In this document: piece by piece, positions 55,676 to 64,000 of the stretch
Numbering within the stretch: position 1 is the first letter of the stretch
Layout of the letters: every line of letters begins with the position of its first letter
Source of the DNA: Hydrogenimonas sp. SS33
GTDB lineage: Bacteria; Campylobacterota; Campylobacteria; Campylobacterales; Hydrogenimonadaceae
Length of the DNA: 64,000 nucleotides
Reading direction: 5' to 3'
NCBI RefSeq assembly: GCF_040436365.1
Contig: NZ_AP026369.1
Span: forward strand, 1,055,501-1,119,500
Made by a program: the position numbers and the translations under genes
The notes under the pieces: model-generated
The model's database searches: none
Told to the model about the DNA's origin: nothing
What the model saw: only the letters and a program-made list of their open reading frames with translations

Positions 55676-56394
55676 GACTCGCTCTCATGCAACCGACATT
55701 CGATCCGTGGCTCGGCTATTTCGACCTCATAGATTATGCGGACATTTTCGTCTTTCTTGACACCGTCCAACTCAATCGCCAAAGCTGGCAGACGAGAAAC
55801 CGTCTTCTGCTGGGAGGGAAAGAACATCTCTTCCCGTTACCGGTTATCAACGACCGCTCTTCGGGAAAAACTCTCATAAAAGAAGCCAGACTGGACTTTC
55901 GACGTTTCGATTTTCGGAAGAAACTGATTCGGACACTGGAACAGTATTACAGAAAATCTCCCTATTTTGATGAGGTTCACCCCTTTCTCCGCTCCCTCAT
56001 CATGTACGAAACCCCCTTTCTGAGCGAATACAATACCCATATGATCGGGAAAATATGTGAAAAAACGGGCATTGCCACACCCCTTGTTCGACTCTCCGAA
56101 ACCTCTTTCTCTTCCGATGCGCAAAAAGGTGCCCTCGTTTTCGATGTATGCCGCTATTTCGATGCCGACATCTATGTCTCGCCGATCGGTGCCAAAGAGT
56201 ATCTTCAGCAGAGCGCCGGACTCTTCGAAGAGTCCGGCATCACCGTCGAGTTTCAGTACTATCAACATCCGCAATACCGCCAACAAAGCGAAGTTTTCGT
56301 CCCCTATATCGGGATATTCGATATCCTGTACAATGAAGGAACCCAAAAAGCTCTCGAAATTATAAGAACAGGGAGAAAATATGAAAATAGGTAA
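55672..56394 (+). CDS. WbqC-like family protein, second copy, in the pse operon
   Basis: 240 residues. LMQPTFDPWLGYFDLIDYADIF-type N-terminus, FLDTVQLNRQSWQTRN, and C-terminal SEVFVPYIGIFDILYNEG. Overlaps pseG by 4 bases and pseI by 14, so it is embedded in the pathway at the place where the PseH acetyltransferase might be expected. It has no GNAT motif. Reaction unknown. Confidence 0.83.
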   Translation: MRLALMQPTFDPWLGYFDLIDYADIFVFLDTVQLNRQSWQTRNRLLLGGKEHLFPLPVINDRSSGKTLIKEARLDFRRFDFRKKLIRTLEQYYRKSPYFDEVHPFLRSLIMYETPFLSEYNTHMIGKICEKTGIATPLVRLSETSFSSDAQKGALVFDVCRYFDADIYVSPIGAKEYLQQSAGLFEESGITVEFQYYQHPQYRQQSEVFVPYIGIFDILYNEGTQKALEIIRTGRKYENR

Positions 56395-57436
56395 TTTCGA
56401 CCTGAACGGACCGGCTACTTTCATCATCGCCGAGTTGAGTGCGAATCATGGGGGAGACATCGATATTGCAAAACGGACCATCGACGCCGCGAAAGAGGCG
56501 GGAGCCGATGCCGTCAAACTTCAAACCTACCGAGCCGATACGATCACACTTGACTGCAACCGGAAAGATTTTATTATCGGGGGGGAAACCCTGTGGGACG
56601 GACAGAGACTTTATGACCTGTACAAAGAGGCATCGCTCCCGTGGGAATGGCATGCGGAACTTTTCGAACATGCCAGAGAGAGAGGACTTGAAATTTTTTC
56701 TTCCCCTTTTGACAAAAGTGCCGTCGATTTTCTCGAAACATTCTCTCCCTGCGCATACAAAATCGCCTCGTTTGAAATCACCGACTATGGGCTCATCCGT
56801 TACGCCGCCGCGAAAGGCCGTCCGATGATCATCTCGACCGGCATCGCAACAATCCAGGAGATCCAGGATGCGGTCGACATCTGCAGAGAAGAAGGGAATA
56901 CCAATATCGCGCTGCTGCAATGCACGAGCTCCTACCCCGCCCCTCTGGAAGAAGCCAACCTCAATACCATTCCGAACATGAGGGACTCTTTCGGGGTGGT
57001 CGCCGGCTTTTCAGACCACACTCTTGGAATTTCCGCCCCGGTCGCGGCAGTGGCACTGGGTGCCAAAATCATAGAGAAACATTTCATTCTGGACAAGAGT
57101 ATCGGCGGCCCCGATGCCGGATTCTCCCTGGACAGGGAGGAGTTCGGCGCAATGGTGCGCGCCGTCAGAGAAACGGAAAAACTTCTCGGAAACGTCAACT
57201 ATTCACTGACCGAAAGAAAGCGCCGCAACCGACGTTTCGCCAGAAGCCTCTATGTTGCGGAGGAGATTCGGAAAGGGGAGATCTTCACGGAAAACAACCT
57301 CCGTTCCGTCAGGCCCGGGTACGGCCTGCACCCGAAGTATCTGCCGGAGATACTCGGGAAACGGGCCCGCTGCGACCTGCAAAAAGGCACTCCCATGAAA
57401 TTTTCCTATGTGGAAGAAACGTGTGAAACCGGGTAA
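56381..57436 (+). CDS. pseI: Pseudaminic acid synthase
   Basis: 351 residues. NeuB-type TIM barrel plus C-terminal antifreeze-like SAF domain: FIIAELSANHGGDIDIAKRT, DAVKLQTYRADTIT, ALLQCTSSYPA, FSDHTLGI, KHFILDKSIGGPDAGFSLD, RSLYVAEEIRKGE. Condenses the altrose derivative with PEP. GGGAGAAAAT precedes the ATG. Confidence 0.95.
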   Translation: MKIGNFDLNGPATFIIAELSANHGGDIDIAKRTIDAAKEAGADAVKLQTYRADTITLDCNRKDFIIGGETLWDGQRLYDLYKEASLPWEWHAELFEHARERGLEIFSSPFDKSAVDFLETFSPCAYKIASFEITDYGLIRYAAAKGRPMIISTGIATIQEIQDAVDICREEGNTNIALLQCTSSYPAPLEEANLNTIPNMRDSFGVVAGFSDHTLGISAPVAAVALGAKIIEKHFILDKSIGGPDAGFSLDREEFGAMVRAVRETEKLLGNVNYSLTERKRRNRRFARSLYVAEEIRKGEIFTENNLRSVRPGYGLHPKYLPEILGKRARCDLQKGTPMKFSYVEETCETG

Positions 57437-58670
57437 TCACCGAATCCGCCTGCGGATGCTTTTCAGATCGATCCGTTTCTTTTTAACCGGTATCACAAAA
57501 GAACGGAAGTACGACGTGATCTTTTTCTATCCCTCACACTTCAATCGGGAGGGGAAAGGACAAAACCTTCTCTTCGAAGCTTTTTACCGAAGCTGCCGCA
57601 AAGAGGGTTTGAGGTACCTCGTCCTGGAGGAACCTACATTCGATGAAACGGAAATCAGAAATTCTGATGCCGTCCCGTTTGATTTTATATTTCTTCTTAT
57701 TGTTCTGATGCGCAAAATCTTTCCGGAGGGACGTTTCAACCATTTTTCCGCCAGGGAATGGCATATCGCCGCTCTTTTGCGCCCCTTTTTCTTCCAAAAA
57801 TTCCACTTCGACAATGTTGTCGTGCTCTCCAACAGTATGGTCGCTTTTTTTCGCGGTCTCAATAAAGAGGCCCGTATTTACGATTATCAGCACGGAATCA
57901 TCTACCCCTTCCACCCGGGCTATGTGAACGAAGACGGTTCGGTTTCCGGACTTGTTCAGCGCAATAGGGTGGATATATTGATCTATGGGCGTAATTTTCT
58001 GAATCTTCTCCTCAAAAGAGAAAATGAACCCTACTACAGGCGGCATGCCCATGTCATCGGGTTCACCAAAGATCAATATTTGCGCGTTTCATCCAATGAG
58101 CGTCGGGCCGAAACCCGCTCCAGAACCATTCTCTTTACATCCACCATCGTAGATGACTCCCCCGACAACCATATGGCCCATATAGAAACCATCGGTAAGT
58201 TTTTCAGAAACAACAGTGACTTCTTTCTCCGAAACGACATTACCGTCCAATTCAAACTCCATCCCAGACACGACAGCAGGCTCGACATCAATGAAATTCT
58301 GGCTCTGCCTTTTGTCCGATTGAGTGAGGGCGATATCATTGAGGCACTCAAAAACAGTTTTCTTCACATGACCCTTGTTTCTACAAGCACATTCGAGGCT
58401 TCGGCATTGAAAATCCCCACACTTTTATGGAACACTTTCTATGATGATATCGGAAAAATCTTCATTGACCTTTTCCATTATCCTCTCGGCATTCGTGAAA
58501 CGGAAGAGATTACCGGCAGCATAGAAAAATACCTCAATGACAGGGAAAAATGGAGTCAGGACGGGGAGAAGGCATATGCGTGGTACAAAACATTCTATGA
58601 GCCGTACAACGAACAGAAATTTATCTCACTTTTGAGGAGAGACAAATTGAAATCAAGGAACGAATTTTGA
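57408..58670 (+). CDS. Putative GT-B-like glycosyltransferase, unknown specificity
   Basis: 420 residues, soluble to peripheral. [19 protein letters not shown] in the middle and [15 protein letters not shown]...[21 protein letters not shown] near the C-terminus have the look of capsule or polysialyl-type GT-B enzymes. Following pseI, it is a candidate pseudaminic acid transferase; that is positional inference. A GTG at 57423 with GGAAG ahead is an alternative start. Overlaps pseI by 29 bases. Confidence 0.55.
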   Translation: MWKKRVKPGNHRIRLRMLFRSIRFFLTGITKERKYDVIFFYPSHFNREGKGQNLLFEAFYRSCRKEGLRYLVLEEPTFDETEIRNSDAVPFDFIFLLIVLMRKIFPEGRFNHFSAREWHIAALLRPFFFQKFHFDNVVVLSNSMVAFFRGLNKEARIYDYQHGIIYPFHPGYVNEDGSVSGLVQRNRVDILIYGRNFLNLLLKRENEPYYRRHAHVIGFTKDQYLRVSSNERRAETRSRTILFTSTIVDDSPDNHMAHIETIGKFFRNNSDFFLRNDITVQFKLHPRHDSRLDINEILALPFVRLSEGDIIEALKNSFLHMTLVSTSTFEASALKIPTLLWNTFYDDIGKIFIDLFHYPLGIRETEEITGSIEKYLNDREKWSQDGEKAYAWYKTFYEPYNEQKFISLLRRDKLKSRNEF

Positions 58671-59821
58671 AAAAGACCCTCATCGTTTTCGGAACCCGGC
58701 CCGAAGCCATCAAGATGGCGCCTTTGGTAAAAAAACTGCAGGAGCGCAAAACCGTATTCCAGACGGCCGTCTGCGTGACCGCCCAACACAGGGAGATGCT
58801 CGACCAGGTTCTCGAAATTTTCGACATAGAGCCCGATTACGACCTCGACATCATGAAACCCGGCCAGGACCTCTACGACGTCACGGCCAATGTCCTGACC
58901 GGCATGAAGCGGGTTCTTGAAGAGTATCGACCCGACATGGTGCTGGTTCACGGCGACACCACGACCACTTTCGCCACCGCCCTGGCGGCTTTCTACGACA
59001 AAAGAGCCGTGGGGCATGTCGAAGCCGGCCTCAGGACAAACGACATCTACAGCCCCTGGCCCGAAGAAGCCAATCGGCAGCTGGCTTCACGCCTGAGCAG
59101 GCTCCACTTCGCTCCGACGGCAAAAAGCCGTGAAAACCTGCTCAAAGAGAATATTCCTCAAACCCATGTCACCGTTACGGGCAATACCGTGATAGACGCT
59201 TTGTACATGGTTCTCGAAAGAATCAAAAACGACCCTGTCCTGGAAAGAAAAATGATCCAAAAGATCCAATCGTCCATCCGTGAGCCGATTCTCGAAACGG
59301 AAAAGGGCAGACTCATTCTGGTCACCGGCCACCGCCGCGAAAACTTCGGTCAGGGTTTCATTGACATCTGCGAAGCACTGAAATCGGTCGCCCTGAAAAA
59401 TCCCGACGTCCATATCGTCTACCCGGTCCACCTCAACCCCAACGTACAGAAACCGGTCAATGAAATCCTCGGCGATCTCCCCAACATTCACCTCATTCCG
59501 CCCCTGGAATACGAGCCTTTTGTCTATCTGATGAGCAGGTCCTACATCATCGTGACCGACAGCGGAGGCATCCAGGAGGAGGCGCCAAGTCTCGGAAAAC
59601 CGGTGCTTGTCATGCGGGAGACCACGGAGCGTCCCGAAGCGGTCGAAGCGGGTACGGTCAAACTGGTGGGTACGGACAGGGAGCTGATTCAAAAAAGCAT
59701 CCAGGAGCTTCTGCAGAACCCGGCCCTCTACAACTCCATGGCCAGGGCCCACAACCCCTACGGCGACGGCAAGGCCTGTGAACGCATCGCAGAGACGCTC
59801 GAAAACTTCTTCAAAGCATGA
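58667..59821 (+). CDS. wecB: UDP-GlcNAc 2-epimerase (non-hydrolysing)
   Basis: 384 residues. [81 protein letters not shown]. Makes UDP-ManNAc. TTG start with AAGGA 8 bases upstream, overlapping the previous stop. Forms a pair with wecC. Confidence 0.96.
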   Translation: MKKTLIVFGTRPEAIKMAPLVKKLQERKTVFQTAVCVTAQHREMLDQVLEIFDIEPDYDLDIMKPGQDLYDVTANVLTGMKRVLEEYRPDMVLVHGDTTTTFATALAAFYDKRAVGHVEAGLRTNDIYSPWPEEANRQLASRLSRLHFAPTAKSRENLLKENIPQTHVTVTGNTVIDALYMVLERIKNDPVLERKMIQKIQSSIREPILETEKGRLILVTGHRRENFGQGFIDICEALKSVALKNPDVHIVYPVHLNPNVQKPVNEILGDLPNIHLIPPLEYEPFVYLMSRSYIIVTDSGGIQEEAPSLGKPVLVMRETTERPEAVEAGTVKLVGTDRELIQKSIQELLQNPALYNSMARAHNPYGDGKACERIAETLENFFKA

Positions 59822-59859
59822 AAAAAGTATAATTTTTCACATTTTTCAGGAGTTTGCAG

Positions 59860-61116
59860 ATGGCAGAAAATATCCAAAAAATCTGTGTGATGGGTCTGGG
59901 CTATATCGGCCTTCCCACCGCCGCCCTGTTGGCGAACCGGGGATTCGAGATCCACGGCGTGGATGTCGTACAGAGTACGGTGGACACCATCAATGCGGGG
60001 AAAATCCACATCGTCGAACCGGAGCTCGACGTTTTCGTCCAGTCCGCGGTCAACTCCGGTCGCCTCAAAGCCGACACGAAGCCCGCCGAAGCCGATGTTT
60101 TCATCATCGCCGTTCCGACCCCTTTCCACGAAGGGCACGTTCCCAACGTCGATTACGTCAAGAGTGCCACAGAGGCCATAGCGCCGTTTGTCAAACCCGG
60201 AAACATCGTCATACTGGAATCGACCTCCCCCGTCGGAACCACGCATATGGTGGAAGAGGTTCTGAAGGAGAACGGCGTCGATACGTCCCGTGTCCATATC
60301 GCCCACTGCCCCGAGCGGGTGCTTCCGGGAAAAATCATGCTCGAACTGGTCCAGAATGACCGTATCGTAGGAGGATTGACGCCGGAGGCCACCGAAAAAA
60401 CGGCACGCTTCTACGAAACCTTCGTCAACGGTACCGTCCTGCGTACCGACGCCAAAACGGCGGAAATGGCCAAACTCACCGAAAACAGTTTCCGCGACGT
60501 CAATATCGCTTTCGCCAACGAACTCTCCATTCTCTGCGACAAATTCGGCATCAACGTCTGGGAGCTCATCGAACTGGCGAACCGCCACCCCCGGGTCAAT
60601 ATTCTTCAACCCGGCGCGGGAGTGGGAGGCCACTGCATCGCCGTCGACCCCTGGTTCATTGTCGATGCCGGCGGAGACGACGCCAAGCTCATCCGTACCG
60701 CCAGGGAACGCAACGACTACAAAAGCGAGTGGGTCATCGGAAAGATCGAAAAAGAGGCCAAAAAACTCGAAAAAAAGCTGAAGAGGAAACCGGTCATCGC
60801 CTGCATGGGGCTCGCTTTCAAGCCCGACATCGACGACCTGAGGGAATCCCCCGCCCTCTATATCACGCAGCGCCTCTCCGCATCCATGGATTCCGTTACC
60901 GCCGTCGAGCCGAACATACCCCTGGAGACGGACCCGAAGAAAAAACTGGGAATCGACAATCCCCGTTTCCGGCTTATAGACGTCTTCGACGCCCTGGAAG
61001 ATGCCGACCTTCTTGTCTTCCTGGTCGCCCACAAGCAGTTCAAACATCTGGATGTCTCAGATCTCAACTACCTCGACTTTTGCGGGGTTATGAACAAACA
61101 TAAAAAGACGATATGA
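59860..61116 (+). CDS. wecC: UDP-ManNAc dehydrogenase
   Basis: 418 residues. VMGLGYIGLPTAALLANRG, STSPVGTTHMVEEV, AHCPERVLPG, KLTENSFRDVNIAFANEL, and the catalytic-Cys segment GAGVGGHCIAVDPWF. Oxidises UDP-ManNAc to UDP-ManNAcA with NAD+. ATG 59860 with AGGAG 7 bases ahead. Overlaps the acyltransferase gene by 4 bases. Confidence 0.96.
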   Translation: MAENIQKICVMGLGYIGLPTAALLANRGFEIHGVDVVQSTVDTINAGKIHIVEPELDVFVQSAVNSGRLKADTKPAEADVFIIAVPTPFHEGHVPNVDYVKSATEAIAPFVKPGNIVILESTSPVGTTHMVEEVLKENGVDTSRVHIAHCPERVLPGKIMLELVQNDRIVGGLTPEATEKTARFYETFVNGTVLRTDAKTAEMAKLTENSFRDVNIAFANELSILCDKFGINVWELIELANRHPRVNILQPGAGVGGHCIAVDPWFIVDAGGDDAKLIRTARERNDYKSEWVIGKIEKEAKKLEKKLKRKPVIACMGLAFKPDIDDLRESPALYITQRLSASMDSVTAVEPNIPLETDPKKKLGIDNPRFRLIDVFDALEDADLLVFLVAHKQFKHLDVSDLNYLDFCGVMNKHKKTI

Positions 61117-62189
61117 AAAGACGCATCGATTTTCTCGATGGGATGAGAGGGTTGGCCATACTTCTCGTCGTTGCTTTTCACGCTTATGCGAGATGGCCGG
61201 AAATCGTACCCTATGCTCACAGATTTGAAGAGATCGCACTCTTCAAATACGGATGGATGGGAGTACAGCTCTTTTTTATGATCTCCGGCTTTGTCATATT
61301 TATGAGCCTGGACAACAGCAAAGGTATTCTCAATTTCGTAAAGAAAAGATGGCTCCGGCTCTTCCCCGCCATGCTCACCGTCACTCTTCTGGTCTACATG
61401 ACGCTTCCCCTCTTTCCAGAAGGGCCCACAAAACATGCCGATCCCGTCGATCTCATTCCCGGCCTTACCTTCATTTCCCATACGATCTGGTCGGCATGGC
61501 TGCATATCCCCGTAAAAAGTCTGGAAGGACCTTTTTGGTCACTCTATGTCGAATTTGAATTTTATGTCATTGCGGCTCTGACCTATTTCCTTATCGGCAG
61601 AAACTTTCTCATTCCCATCCTTGTAACATTCTATACGCTTGCGCTCTTCTCTTCCTTTTCTCATCATCTGCCTCACAGTGAAGTGCTCGCTACGGTGAAA
61701 AACATCTCCGAAACCCTCTCTTTTGAGCACTTCGGGTGGTTTGCTACCGGTGCCGCCTTTTATCTTTTCTATACCGAAAGAAAGAAAAAATGGTTTTATA
61801 TCGGTTGGGCCATCGGCCTTCTCTCCGTTTTGATACTCCGAGACGCCGCAACTCCTGTTCCTCTGCTGTTCGGTTTGTCTCTCCTCTTGATTTTCAGCTT
61901 TTCACTGATTACACCGTTCATTCAAAAATTTCTGAACAGAAAACTTCTCCTCTTTTTCGGTTTTGTAAGCTACCCGCTCTATCTCATGCACGAAAATGCC
62001 ATGGTCGCGCTGATCGTCAAATCCGGCAAACACTTTCCGTGGCTGCCGGATTTTCTCCATCCTTTTGTCGCCGTCGCTTTACTGCTGCCGATTGCCTATG
62101 TTATCGCTCGCTATATCGAACCGAAACTCAAAAATCTGTTAAACAATCAGTTCCAAAAAATCGAAATCGGCGCAACCGGCTCTCTCTGA
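61113..62189 (+). CDS. Acyltransferase 3 family protein (OafA-like)
   Basis: 358 residues, about ten membrane helices. RRIDFLDGMRGLAILLVVAFHAYARWPE with the family His, GVQLFFMISGFVIFMSL, KRWLRLFPAM, PFWSLYVEFEFY. These enzymes O-acetylate surface polysaccharides. Overlaps wecC (ATGA), so it probably decorates the same glycan. Convergent with the CapK-like gene. Confidence 0.92.
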   Translation: MKRRIDFLDGMRGLAILLVVAFHAYARWPEIVPYAHRFEEIALFKYGWMGVQLFFMISGFVIFMSLDNSKGILNFVKKRWLRLFPAMLTVTLLVYMTLPLFPEGPTKHADPVDLIPGLTFISHTIWSAWLHIPVKSLEGPFWSLYVEFEFYVIAALTYFLIGRNFLIPILVTFYTLALFSSFSHHLPHSEVLATVKNISETLSFEHFGWFATGAAFYLFYTERKKKWFYIGWAIGLLSVLILRDAATPVPLLFGLSLLLIFSFSLITPFIQKFLNRKLLLFFGFVSYPLYLMHENAMVALIVKSGKHFPWLPDFLHPFVAVALLLPIAYVIARYIEPKLKNLLNNQFQKIEIGATGSL

Positions 62190-62193
62190 TTTT

Positions 62194-63588
62194 TCAGTTT
62201 TGACGGGACTCCTTTTCCAACCTGATCTTTTCCACATCCAGAGCCTGCTTGCATATGACCCGTTTCCCCCGGAAAGTTTTCTCTATTTTGTCTACAACTT
62301 TGACACGGAAATCGATCCCGTCCCGTACAAGTTTATGCATCCCCTCCTTCACTTTGGCTATATCGACCCGGTGGTTGGGATCTTCGACAAGAACCGTAAC
62401 GACCCCCGGTTCCTCCTGGATATACTGGATCGCGTCGATATCCTCCAGAGGAAGGTGCTGTCCGCCGCACATTGTGGTAATGGAGACCAGTCGGTTGTCT
62501 TCTGAAACCAGAAAATCTTTCGTCCGTCCCTCTATGTTGCCTACCGTCTTGGCTATGTCGCTCTTTCCGTAGGTTTCAATCTCTCCTGTCGCAAAATCCC
62601 CGCTCTTTCTGTTGATGAAAGGCATAACGAAATTGTCGAAAGATGTCGTGACGATCTCCCCGTCCACGACACGCATCGCGGCATAGGAACCGAGAAGGTT
62701 GTACCTCTCGCCCACTCTGTACCCGATGACATCCCGTTCACTGTTTCCGTAAAGGCTCAAAACTTTCGCATTTTTGAAAAACCCTTTGATGATCTCTATC
62801 TCGTCAGGGTAACAGGTTTCGGACGCAAGTATAATACCCTCTATCCCGATGGGCTCCAATCCGTACCGTTTGCTCATTTTCACGAAACTCAGTACGGCAC
62901 TCGGATATCCGAAGAAAAATTTCGGCCTGAACGCTTTGGCCTTTTCGTACATCAAAGGGAATTTGTCCGAATTGAGGTAATTGTTGGATAGAAGAAAGTA
63001 GTTGTCGATGGGTTCATATTCCCAATAGATCTCTTTTTCCGGAATGGAAATCTCCCTGCCCTTCAACAGCACGGTAGGCGTTCGGTATTTGTAACCGATT
63101 TTTGTAAAAATGTAATTGTTGTAGACTTTCTCTTTTGCCCTGCTGTTGGCCGCCAAATAGAATTTCGTCGGCGTCGACAGAGAACCGCCCGTATAGTGGG
63201 CCACCGGTTTGTACCTTACATCCGTATAGAGCGAGTCGAGATTTTTCTTGATATCCGCCTTGCTCAACGTCGGAAATTTCGCGATATCTTCGATCGCTTT
63301 GAAATCTTTCGACGAAACCCCGTGTTCCGCAAAAGTTTTTTGGTAATAGGGAATATGTTTTTCCGCAAAAATCAATGTTTCGAGAATCTTGTTGTAGATG
63401 TAGTCCTGCTTGTACTGTTCACTGCCGTTTTCAAATTTTTCCAGCAGCGCCTTATGGATGCCAAACTGCCTGCCGAAGCGGATTTCAAGAGGAATGGAAC
63501 CGTACAGTTCCCCCAAAAAAGTTTTCAAGGGCTGAGGAAATCCATAATATATATTTCTATATTTGTGCAAAATTTCTTCAAATGTCAT
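62194..63588 (-). CDS. CapK/PaaK-like adenylate-forming enzyme
   Basis: 464 residues. ANL-superfamily shape: LYTDVRYKPVAHYTGGSLSTPTKFY (P-loop), GYPSAVLSFVK, SLYGNSERDVIGY, and the C-terminal domain KTFRGKRVICKQ. CapK-type proteins of capsule loci resemble phenylacetate-CoA ligase and may activate an acid for glycan decoration; the substrate is unknown. Single gene on the minus strand. Confidence 0.85.
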   Translation of the reverse strand: MTFEEILHKYRNIYYGFPQPLKTFLGELYGSIPLEIRFGRQFGIHKALLEKFENGSEQYKQDYIYNKILETLIFAEKHIPYYQKTFAEHGVSSKDFKAIEDIAKFPTLSKADIKKNLDSLYTDVRYKPVAHYTGGSLSTPTKFYLAANSRAKEKVYNNYIFTKIGYKYRTPTVLLKGREISIPEKEIYWEYEPIDNYFLLSNNYLNSDKFPLMYEKAKAFRPKFFFGYPSAVLSFVKMSKRYGLEPIGIEGIILASETCYPDEIEIIKGFFKNAKVLSLYGNSERDVIGYRVGERYNLLGSYAAMRVVDGEIVTTSFDNFVMPFINRKSGDFATGEIETYGKSDIAKTVGNIEGRTKDFLVSEDNRLVSITTMCGGQHLPLEDIDAIQYIQEEPGVVTVLVEDPNHRVDIAKVKEGMHKLVRDGIDFRVKVVDKIEKTFRGKRVICKQALDVEKIRLEKESRQN

Positions 63589-63845
63589 TAGACAATCCTT
63601 TTCAATTCAATATATTTTTGCAAACACTATTTATTTTTATTTTATATAAATCAAGATTAATACAGGTTTATTTGGAGACTCTCGTTTGAGAAAAGTTCAT
63701 CTTTCGTTTCATATGATTCATATAAACAAAATGTTCGCATTTGTCATCCGCTTACCTCGGGGCATTGCAGCTTCCCCTTGGCAATTCACAGATTTACTCG
63801 ATTTCCGGTCCGATTTCACTTATTAGTATTTAATGCTATAAAAGA

Positions 63846-63851
63846 TATAAT
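63846..63851 (+). promoter_or_regulatory. -10 box before the dehydratase-like gene
   Basis: TATAAT 25 bases before the ATG at 63876, with a weak -35 candidate (TTAGTA, 63823-63828) at 17 bases. The rest of the 287-base gap back to 63589 is AT-rich with no gene. Confidence 0.45.
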
Positions 63852-63875
63852 TTTTATTATTGCCGAAAGGTTCGC

Positions 63876-64000
63876 ATGGTGAATGATATATTGCATTTGA
63901 TAGGTAGAAATGAAGCACTGTTTTGTGATGACATTCAAAAGTTTGGCAAGGAGCTGCAGAACATTGTCTCATCATCTACTTTCCTTGTAATCGGAGGGGC
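63876..64000 (+). CDS. Nucleotide-sugar dehydratase/epimerase-like protein, 5' part
   Basis: First 41 codons only: MVNDILHLIGRNEALFCDDI... then SSSTFLVIGGA, the start of a Rossmann NAD(P)-binding loop after a ~32-residue N-terminal extension. This fits FlaA1/CapD-type SDR enzymes of glycan loci. AAGG lies ahead of the ATG. Cut off by the window edge, so the family is tentative. Confidence 0.6.
   Translation, partial: MVNDILHLIGRNEALFCDDIQKFGKELQNIVSSSTFLVIGG

Noticed and set aside
59758-61047. A 429-codon minus-strand frame across wecC
   Set aside because: Antisense shadow of a strongly conserved gene; the product has no family features.
63759-63785. Short overlapping stems GGGG/CCCC and ATTGC/GCAAT before the last gene, as a possible riboswitch
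   Set aside because: Stems of 4-5 bases are expected by chance and no known riboswitch consensus fits.

Overview
The window looks like chromosome from a Campylobacterota (epsilonproteobacterial) bacterium, most likely a free-living sulfur- or hydrogen-oxidising lineage. The signs are the rplU-rpmA-obg-proB order, a ProB without a PUA domain, MutS2 with an Smr domain, DUF1104, several small periplasmic c-type cytochromes, and a pseudaminic acid pathway. The genus cannot be fixed from the sequence alone. Almost every gene below is called from protein motifs read by eye.

Layout. 1-0.7 kb: 5' end of groEL, then groES with a strong promoter and a degenerate CIRCE operator. 0.9-2.5 kb: AsmA-like membrane protein and tRNA-Met. 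2.5-6.5 kb: an AT-richer accessory block on the minus strand (secreted small protein, HprK-like kinase with a PqqD-like N-terminus, nucleotidyltransferase, histidine-rich beta-propeller lipoprotein). 6.6-12.3 kb: housekeeping (proB, obg, rpmA, rplU, ridA-like, a permease, YchJ-like, truncated haemoglobin). 12.3-19.2 kb: a DnaQ-like exonuclease, cytochromes, a two-component system, thioredoxin and an aminotransferase, with two inverted copies of a ~157 bp palindromic repeat. 19.2-30.4 kb: GGDEF-EAL protein, MutS2, HepT/MntA toxin-antitoxin pair, a 1172-residue 5-oxoprolinase-like protein, MurC, and a small four-helix-bundle cassette bounded by inverted repeats. 30.5-35.4 kb: WecA-like transferase, then a DUF1800/DUF1501 export operon headed by what reads as a GEMM-I (c-di-GMP-I type) riboswitch. 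35.6-64 kb: a large surface-glycan locus.

The glycan locus encodes enzymes for dTDP-4-amino-4,6-dideoxygalactose (RfbA, RfbB, WecE-like) and UDP-ManNAcA (WecB, WecC). With the WecA-like GlcNAc-1-P transferase this is nearly the sugar set of enterobacterial common antigen. A second pathway makes CMP-pseudaminic acid (PseB, C, F, G, I; no PseH seen). Around these lie polyprenyl-phosphate glycosyltransferases (one a tandem fusion whose two halves have lost different catalytic motifs), GT-C-like membrane proteins, a carbamoyltransferase, two WbqC-like proteins, a YdjC-type deacetylase, an acyltransferase and a CapK/PaaK-like adenylate-forming enzyme. The window ends inside a nucleotide-sugar dehydratase-like gene.

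Main points for a second look: the riboswitch ahead of DUF1800/DUF1501; the kinase/nucleotidyltransferase/secreted-protein cassette; the tandem GT2 fusion; the inverted repeat pair and the adjacent interleaved inverted repeats; and the FNR-type site ahead of a cytochrome gene.
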